Positions 6,875 through 12,324 of a stretch of DNA of 15,120 nt are shown piece after piece (position 1 is the first letter of the stretch; every line of letters begins with the position of its first letter). The translations under genes and the position numbers were made by a program. Source of the DNA: Acidobacteriota bacterium (GTDB taxonomy: Bacteria > Acidobacteriota > UBA890); contig JADFNY010000035.1 of NCBI GenBank assembly GCA_022563115.1, positions 1 through 15,120 on the forward strand. The letters are read 5' to 3'. The notes beneath the pieces were generated by a model that saw only the letters and a program-made list of their open reading frames with translations, had not been told where the DNA came from and did not search any database.

Positions 6875-7776
6875 GGGCTGCTTCCGTTTCCGTCCGCGGA
6901 GTGACCGTCCGTCGCCATGAAATAGATATACGCGTCTTCGAGGTTCGGGGGCTCGGGCTCGGCGCCCGGCGGGGGGGCTTGGTCGCCGACAATCCGGACT
7001 GTCAGGTCGTCACCCACCGGGGTCACGGTGACGACGTGCCATTCCTTTTGCACCTTGGCAAACGCCGCGTCGTCGACGTGCAGCGTCCAGGTCTTGTTCT
7101 CGGCGTGCCGCACCAACTCCTCCGGTGGGCCGTGGAACAGCAGGCGGCCGAAGTTGAGCACTGCGATGTCCTCGCAGGTGCTCGAGATGTCGCCGACGAT
7201 GTGGGTCGAGATCAGGATGGCGCGGTTGCGGCTCATCCGACCGAGGATCTTGCGGAACCGGATGCGCTCTTCCGGGTCCAAGCCGACCGTGGGCTCGTCG
7301 ACGATCAGGAAGTCGGGCTCGGCGAGGATCGCCTGGGCGATACCGAGGCGACGTTTCATCCCGCCCGAGAACGTGCCCGTGTACTTGTCGCGCACCTTGG
7401 TCAGCGCCACCGCTTCGAGCGCCTCCTCGACGACCTGCTTGCGGTGCTTGGCCGGGCGGATGTGAGCCAGCCGGGCCATATAGTCGAGAAACTCGAACCC
7501 GGTGAGGTTCGGGTAGGCGCCGAAGTGCTGCGGCAGGTAGCCGAGCCGCTGGCGCACTTTGTCACGGTCGGCGCCGATGTGCAGGCCGTCGATCGTCACC
7601 TCGCCGCTGGTCGGCTTCATCTGCGTCGACAAGATCTTGATCAGTGTCGTTTTGCCGGCGCCGTTCGGGCCGAGCAGCCCGAAGGTACCGGTGCTGATGC
7701 GCAGATCGAGATTGTCGAGCGCCGGGCGCGCTCCCTTTTCATAGATCTTGCTCAATGAAGAGATCTGGATGTCCAT
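6871..7776 (-). CDS. ABC transporter ATP-binding protein, partner of the permease fusion
   Basis: A complete 301-residue ABC ATPase of the ABC-2 exporter (CcmA/NatA-like) class. Walker A is GPNGAGKT (36-43), the Q-loop is YLPQ (Gln83), and the signature is FSGGMKRR (136-143). Walker B is FLIVDEP (156-162) with D-loop GLDPEE, and the switch histidine is in ISTH (His192). After the nucleotide-binding domain, residues about 225-301 form a small C-terminal extension ending in an acidic/polar tail. It would power the permease encoded immediately downstream (ATGA overlap at 6871-6874), which strongly indicates a two-component exporter. ATG 7776 lies just before the first conserved beta-strand (MDIQISSLSKIYEKG). 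No clear Shine-Dalgarno precedes it. Expression presumably starts in the divergent region 7777-8054. Confidence 0.95.
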   Translation of the reverse strand: MDIQISSLSKIYEKGARPALDNLDLRISTGTFGLLGPNGAGKTTLIKILSTQMKPTSGEVTIDGLHIGADRDKVRQRLGYLPQHFGAYPNLTGFEFLDYMARLAHIRPAKHRKQVVEEALEAVALTKVRDKYTGTFSGGMKRRLGIAQAILAEPDFLIVDEPTVGLDPEERIRFRKILGRMSRNRAILISTHIVGDISSTCEDIAVLNFGRLLFHGPPEELVRHAENKTWTLHVDDAAFAKVQKEWHVVTVTPVGDDLTVRIVGDQAPPPGAEPEPPNLEDAYIYFMATDGHSADGNGSSP

Positions 7777-8054
7777 ATGGTTTTACGATATGGGGAATCA
7801 GGCGGGCGCAAAAATGTCTTCGCTTCCCGAGGATCTTCAAGACCGCAAGTACACCCTCTGCCCGCCAGGATACCGCACCCGAGTTCATTGTTCCGCCAGG
7901 GAACGTTCGGTGTCGGTAAACCGTCTGTAAAGATTTGTAATAGCCCTCAAAAGGCGCGTTGTTGGGGCTCGCCGGCGGTGTAAGAGTATGGAACCGTCTA
8001 CCTGTGGCCCCGCAGTTCCCCTCCCCACGACGAAAGCCGAGCGAAGTGCGAAAG
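7777..8054. promoter_or_regulatory. divergent control region between ABC and RND operons
   Basis: This 278-base gap must carry the promoters of both transport operons. Visible elements: CCGCCAGG as a direct repeat at 7862-7869 and 7893-7900, 31 bases apart (about three helical turns); GTTCC-N5-GGAAC at 7890-7904, overlapping the second copy; the palindrome GAACGTTC at 7901-7908; CGGT-AA-ACCG at 7914-7923; and TGTAA repeated at 7926-7930 and 7936-7940, ten bases apart. A rightward -10-like TGTAAT lies at 7936-7941 without a convincing -35. A second weak candidate is TTGTTG (7959-7964) with TAAGAG (7981-7986), 16 bases apart. No leftward promoter could be assigned. No protein-coding signal was seen here. 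Confidence 0.5.
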
Positions 8055-9134
8055 ATGAAGTCGCGGAAGTTCTCACTCCTGATCTTGTTGATGCTGGTGG
8101 TCGTCGGTTGCCAGGAGGCCCCGGAGGAACGCGTTGTCGATCTCGTGGTGCCGGTTACCGTCCAGCCGGTGGCGCGCGGCACCATCGAGTCGTTCGTGTC
8201 AACGACCGGCAGTTTGCGCGCCTCGCGCAGCGCCGACATTCTCGTCGAGGTTCGTGGAGATCTTTTTTACATCGAAGATGCGAGCGGCAAAAAGCCGGTC
8301 GAGGGCACCCGCGTCGCCGCCGGCGACCGCATCGCACGCATCGAGAGCGAGGAGTACGTCAACGACATCCGGATGCAGTCGCGCCAGCTAGGGCTGCAAA
8401 ACGCGCACAACAACTTGGCCGAAAAACAGGCGCTGTTCGAAGAGGGTTTGGCGGTGGCTTCCGAGGTGCAGGGGGCCCAAAAGAGCGTCGCCGACGCCGA
8501 ATCCGACATCGTTGATGCCCGAATTCAGCTCGAGAAGATGAACGTGTACGCGCCGCTGTCAGGTTATCTCACCGGGCTCGTGGATACGACGGAAAACACC
8601 ATCATCGAAGCCAACACGGTGATCGGTCAGGTTGTCGACTACGGCCAAGTGCTCACCGATTTGAAGATCCCCAACTCGCAGATGCCGAACATCGACCTGG
8701 GCCAGGAGGTGCGGGTCACCAACTACGCCTTCCGCGACCAGACGTTCATCGGCAGGGTCTCGGTGCTCGACCCGACGCTCGATCCGGTGACGCGCACGTT
8801 CCGCATCGAGGTCATTGTCGACAACCCCGGGTTGATCCTGCGCCCCGGCATGTTCATCAAGGCCGACATCGTCGTCGAGCAGCGCGCCGGCATCATCGTC
8901 ATCCCCAAGCAGCTGGTGTTGAGCCGGCAGAACCGCAGCGTCGTCTTTGTCGAGGAGGAGGGTCGTGCGCAGCAGCGAACCATCGAGACCGGCCTGTCGG
9001 ACGACCTTATGGTCGAGGTAATCGACGGACTCTCCGAAGGCGAGCGTCTGATCACCAGCAACTTCGAGACGCTTCGCTCGCGCACCCAGGTTCGGGTTAC
9101 CGGCGAGAGTGGCCCGAGGGGAACGAATAACTAG
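8055..9134 (+). CDS. RND efflux periplasmic adaptor (membrane-fusion) lipoprotein
   Basis: The 359-residue product is an HlyD/AcrA-family adaptor. It starts MKSRKFSLLILLMLVVVGC, a lipoprotein signal peptide with lipobox VVGC and lipidation Cys19. The mature protein would be anchored to the inner membrane facing the periplasm. Next come the first lipoyl half (about 45-100), a short alpha-hairpin (about 105-160, SRQLGLQNAHNNLAEKQAL to ADAESDIVDARIQL), the second lipoyl half (VYAPLSGYLTGLV), a beta-barrel (LGQEVRVTNYAF to LRPGMFIKADIVV) and the membrane-proximal domain. The first lipoyl half has a few extra polar residues (EDASGKKPVEG). ATG 8055 is chosen because the signal peptide begins there; the frame is open upstream to 7959, but that part has no signal-like features. 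The ribosome binding site is weak. It is the first gene of the efflux operon, 46 bases before the first RND gene. Confidence 0.93.
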   Translation: MKSRKFSLLILLMLVVVGCQEAPEERVVDLVVPVTVQPVARGTIESFVSTTGSLRASRSADILVEVRGDLFYIEDASGKKPVEGTRVAAGDRIARIESEEYVNDIRMQSRQLGLQNAHNNLAEKQALFEEGLAVASEVQGAQKSVADAESDIVDARIQLEKMNVYAPLSGYLTGLVDTTENTIIEANTVIGQVVDYGQVLTDLKIPNSQMPNIDLGQEVRVTNYAFRDQTFIGRVSVLDPTLDPVTRTFRIEVIVDNPGLILRPGMFIKADIVVEQRAGIIVIPKQLVLSRQNRSVVFVEEEGRAQQRTIETGLSDDLMVEVIDGLSEGERLITSNFETLRSRTQVRVTGESGPRGTNN

Positions 9135-9144
9135 CCCTGCTAAC

Positions 9145-9163
9145 TCGGCGAGCTTCTCGCCGA
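9145..9163 (+). other. intercistronic hairpin between adaptor and first RND gene
   Basis: TCGGCGAG (9145-9152) and CTCGCCGA (9156-9163) form a perfect 8-bp stem with a CTT loop, in the 46-base gap between adaptor stop and RND start. No U-tract follows, so termination is unlikely. The stem ends 2 bases before the AGGTGA ribosome binding site (9166-9171, 9 bases from the ATG at 9181). It could stabilise the upstream mRNA or tune RND translation; this is inference. Confidence 0.45.
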
Positions 9164-9180
9164 CCAGGTGACGGTCTGAG

Positions 9181-12100
9181 ATGTCGCTACCGGAGTTTTC
9201 AACCCGCTACCCGGTCACCATCACGATGGCGACCTTCGCCGTCGTGCTGCTCGGCTGGATCTCTCTCGACGGCCTCGGCACCGACCTGCTGCCCAACGTC
9301 GAGACGCCGGTCATTACCGTCGACCTGCGAGTTCCCGGGAAGTCTCCGCAGGAGATGGAAGAGCGCTACACGCGGCGGTTGGAGCGCGACATCAGTACGG
9401 TCAGCGGCGTCGATCGGGTCTACTCGATCACCCGTTCCGGGCAAGCCGTCGTGGTGGCGGAGTTCAACTGGGACACCGACATGGACTTCGCGCTTCTCGA
9501 CGTCCAGAAGCGCATGGGCGCCTACGGAACCGACGACGAGATCGAAACCCTCGATGTGACGCAGGAAGATCCGCAGGCGCTGCCGGTGGCGCGCATCGCG
9601 GTGAGTTCGCCCGACTACGCCGACCTCGACGAGCTGTTCGGCGCCATCGACACCCTGGTGAAGCCGCGACTCGAGGCCCTCGACGGCGTCGCCTCGGCCG
9701 AGATCGAAGGCGATGCCGAAAAAGAGATTCGCGTCATCCTCGACCCCTACCTGCTGGAGGCCTTCGGCCTCACCGACAGCACGGTGGTGCAGCGGATCCA
9801 GCAAGCCAACCAGGATGTTTCCGGCGGCCGTCTGGAGGAAGGCGATCAGTCGTACCAGGTGAAAGGGCTCGGTCGCTTCACCGACATTACCGATATCGAG
9901 AACCTGATCGTCGGCGAGCGCGCCGGCAGCGTCGATGATGCCGCTGCTGCCGCGAGTGGGGCTGCGGCAGGCGTGGGTGCCGGCCCAGCGGCGACGACCG
10001 AGGACAACCTGCGGGTTCCGGTGTACGTGAAGGACGTTGCCCTCGTCGTCCTCGAGTACGCCGAGCGCGAGACCATCGTGCGGCTCAACGGCGTCGAGTG
10101 CCTCGGCATTGCCATCTACAAGGAGGCCGACGCCAGCACCGTCGACGTCGTGCAGACCGTGCTCGCCGACCTGGAGCAGCTGGCGCTCGACTTGCCCAAC
10201 GTGCAGTTCACCGTCGTCGAGAACCAGGCTCGGTTCATCGAGTCTGCGGTCCAGGAGGTCGAAACGGCCGCTCTGTTCGGCGCCTTGCTCGCGGTCGGCG
10301 TTCTGCTCCTTTTCTTGCGCTCGATCACCGTGACGCTGGTCATCGGTCTGGCGATCCCGATCTCGATTCTGGCCACGTTCACGCTGATGTACTTCCAGGA
10401 CCTGACGCTCAACATCATGACGCTAGGCGGCCTGGCGCTGGGCGCCGGCATGCTCGTCGACAACGCCATTGTCGTGATCGAAAACATCTACCGGCGGCTC
10501 GAGCTCGGCGCCGATCCTTATGAGGCTTCGGCCAAGGGCGCTTCCGAGGTCGGCGTTGCGATCCTGGCCTCGACGCTGACCACGGTGTCGGTGTTCCTGC
10601 CGATCGTCTACGTCCAGGGGCTCGTGGGCGAGCTCTTCAAGGAACAGGCGTGGACGGTGGCGTTCTCGCTGCTGTCGTCGCTGGTCGTTGCGATGACGGT
10701 GGTCCCGATGATCAGCTCGCGTCTGCTGAAGCAGAGAAGCGCGGGCGCGAAGCCCAAGCAACGCCGTTGGTATCGTGCCGGGTTGTCCGTGGCTCTCGAC
10801 CACAAGCTCGTCGTCTTTGTTCTCCTCGCCATCGTCGCGGGCGGCACCTACCAACTGGCGCTGACCATCCAGATGGAGTTCATTCCGCGAGAAGATCGGG
10901 GTCTTTTCAGCGTCGATGTCGCCTTGCCCGAGGGTTCGCGCCTGGAGATGACCGACCGGGTGGCGGTGCGCGTCGGCTCGATGATCCAGGAGCTGGGGGG
11001 CGACGACGTGGTCACGGTGTACGCGCGCTCCGGTCAAAACCCGGCACGAGTGACCAACGTCACCGATCCGAGCGGGCCGAACCGCACCAATCTTTCGGTG
11101 GCGCTGTCGACCGGTCCGCGCCGCAGCATCGGACAGATGGTCGAGGCCATCGACAGGGAGCTGGCCGAGATTCCCGGCCTCGAGGTCAAGTACGAGCTAC
11201 AGGAAACGGCGTTGCAGGGCGTGCTCGGGGCGGAGGCGGCGCCGCTGCAGCTCGAGATCATCGGCGACGACCTCGACACGTTGCGCCGGCTGACCGCGGA
11301 GATGGCAACGTTGATCGAGGAGTTGCCGGCGATCTACAACGTGCGCACGAGCTTTCAGGGCGGGCAGCCGGAAATCGATCTGAACCTGCGCGACGACGTC
11401 ATCGCCGCCTTCGGCCTCACGCCGCAGTCGCTGATCGCCGACCTCGAACGCCGGCTGTCCGGCGAGATCGCCGGCGAGCTCTCGAAGAATCAACGCTCGC
11501 GCGACATTCGCGTCGGGTTCGAGGACGTCACGCTCAGCGAGCTGCGCTCGATTCGTATTGACACCGCCGAGGGCGCGATTCTGACCCTTGGCGACATCGC
11601 CGACCCGCGCGTCGTCGAGGGTCCGCGGGAGATCCTGCGCGAGGACCAGAGGCGCATCGGCAGGATCAGCGGCTACCTGGTAGAAGGCGCCGTGCTCAGC
11701 GAGGCGATCGGCCAGGTCGAAGGCCTGGTGTCGCAGGTAGCGCTTCCGGTCGGCTACAGCGTCGAGATCGGCGGCGAGGAGCGCCAGCGCGCCGAGTCGT
11801 TTGCCAGCCTCGGCTTCGCCCTTGGCCTGGCGGTAATCCTCGTCTACATGGTGATGGCGTCGCTGTTCGAATCGATCCTGCATCCGTTCACCGTCATGCT
11901 GACGGTGCCGTTCGCCGGCGTCGGCGTCGTCGTCGCCTTCTGGGCGCTGGGAGAGCCCCTCAGCATCATGGCCTACATCGGCGTCATCATGTTGGGTGGC
12001 ATCGCGGTGAACGACGCCATCATTCTGGTCGACCACGTCAACCACCTGCGCGCCACGATGCCGATTCGCGAGGCCGTTGTGCAGGGGGCGCAAGACAGGT

Positions 12101-12324
12101 TCCGACCGATCCTCATGACCAGCGCCACCACCGTGCTGGCGCTTTCCCCGATGGCGATCGGTGTGGGCGAAGGTGCCCAGATGCGGGCGCCGATGGCGAT
12201 CGCGGTGATCGGCGGTTTGGTGACCTCGACGTTGCTGACGCTGGTCATCATCCCGGTGGTCTACGAGACGGTTGAACTTCTCCGGCGGGTCTCGGAGCCG
12301 GTGGGCGCAACAGAGCCGTCATGA
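9181..12324 (+). CDS. RND-family efflux pump inner-membrane subunit, first of two
   Basis: The 1047-residue protein has full RND length with the duplicated 6+6 helix plan. TM1 lies at about 14-32 and leads into TDLLPNVETPVITVDL. The first periplasmic loop spans about 35-355, then the TM2-TM6 block, a cytoplasmic linker, TM7 (about 540-560), the second periplasmic loop, and TM8-TM12. The TM4 motif is GMLVDNAIVVIEN (Asp427, Asn428), where AcrB has two aspartates. The TM10 segment is GGIAVNDAIILVDH, with Asn944 near the AcrB Lys940 position. RFRPILMTS carries Arg975, comparable to AcrB Arg971. An Ala/Gly-rich insert occupies residues about 252-273 in the first loop. It would export hydrophobic or amphiphilic compounds by proton antiport through the adaptor encoded upstream; the substrate cannot be predicted. 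An AGGTGA ribosome binding site (9166-9171) supports ATG 9181. Its stop overlaps the second RND start by ATGA. Confidence 0.95.
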   Translation: MSLPEFSTRYPVTITMATFAVVLLGWISLDGLGTDLLPNVETPVITVDLRVPGKSPQEMEERYTRRLERDISTVSGVDRVYSITRSGQAVVVAEFNWDTDMDFALLDVQKRMGAYGTDDEIETLDVTQEDPQALPVARIAVSSPDYADLDELFGAIDTLVKPRLEALDGVASAEIEGDAEKEIRVILDPYLLEAFGLTDSTVVQRIQQANQDVSGGRLEEGDQSYQVKGLGRFTDITDIENLIVGERAGSVDDAAAAASGAAAGVGAGPAATTEDNLRVPVYVKDVALVVLEYAERETIVRLNGVECLGIAIYKEADASTVDVVQTVLADLEQLALDLPNVQFTVVENQARFIESAVQEVETAALFGALLAVGVLLLFLRSITVTLVIGLAIPISILATFTLMYFQDLTLNIMTLGGLALGAGMLVDNAIVVIENIYRRLELGADPYEASAKGASEVGVAILASTLTTVSVFLPIVYVQGLVGELFKEQAWTVAFSLLSSLVVAMTVVPMISSRLLKQRSAGAKPKQRRWYRAGLSVALDHKLVVFVLLAIVAGGTYQLALTIQMEFIPREDRGLFSVDVALPEGSRLEMTDRVAVRVGSMIQELGGDDVVTVYARSGQNPARVTNVTDPSGPNRTNLSVALSTGPRRSIGQMVEAIDRELAEIPGLEVKYELQETALQGVLGAEAAPLQLEIIGDDLDTLRRLTAEMATLIEELPAIYNVRTSFQGGQPEIDLNLRDDVIAAFGLTPQSLIADLERRLSGEIAGELSKNQRSRDIRVGFEDVTLSELRSIRIDTAEGAILTLGDIADPRVVEGPREILREDQRRIGRISGYLVEGAVLSEAIGQVEGLVSQVALPVGYSVEIGGEERQRAESFASLGFALGLAVILVYMVMASLFESILHPFTVMLTVPFAGVGVVVAFWALGEPLSIMAYIGVIMLGGIAVNDAIILVDHVNHLRATMPIREAVVQGAQDRFRPILMTSATTVLALSPMAIGVGEGAQMRAPMAIAVIGGLVTSTLLTLVIIPVVYETVELLRRVSEPVGATEPS
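9940..9996 (+). repeat. Ala/Gly-rich low-complexity coding insert in first RND subunit
   Basis: Codons 254-272 encode AAAAASGAAAGVGAGPAAT in the first periplasmic loop. By position from TM1 this corresponds roughly to the docking-subdomain part of AcrB. It looks like a flexible linker inserted between two structured strands (ENLIVGERA before, LRVPVYVKDVA after). Confidence 0.7.

Noticed and set aside
5273..6904. Long plus-strand open frame (543 codons) antisense to the permease fusion
   Set aside because: Its translation is rich in Arg, Gly, His, Asp and Gln with no domain signal. It mirrors a well-supported gene on the other strand. Long antisense frames are common in high-GC DNA because stop codons are rare.
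5517..6992. Second long minus-strand frame (491 codons) overlapping the permease and ATPase genes
   Set aside because: Arg/His-rich shadow translation in a different phase of the same strand. The overlapped genes have clear membrane helices and ABC motifs.
7959..8054. Upstream extension of the adaptor frame
   Set aside because: It would bury the lipoprotein signal peptide behind 32 extra residues; ATG 8055 places the lipobox Cys at position 19 as expected.
7777..8054. Possible small RNA or riboswitch in the divergent gap
   Set aside because: Only short palindromes were found. No recognised riboswitch core or strong terminator hairpin with a T-run was seen.
11197..12093. Minus-strand frame of 298 codons inside the first RND gene
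   Set aside because: Shadow translation, His/Asp/Arg-rich, opposite a fully supported RND protein.
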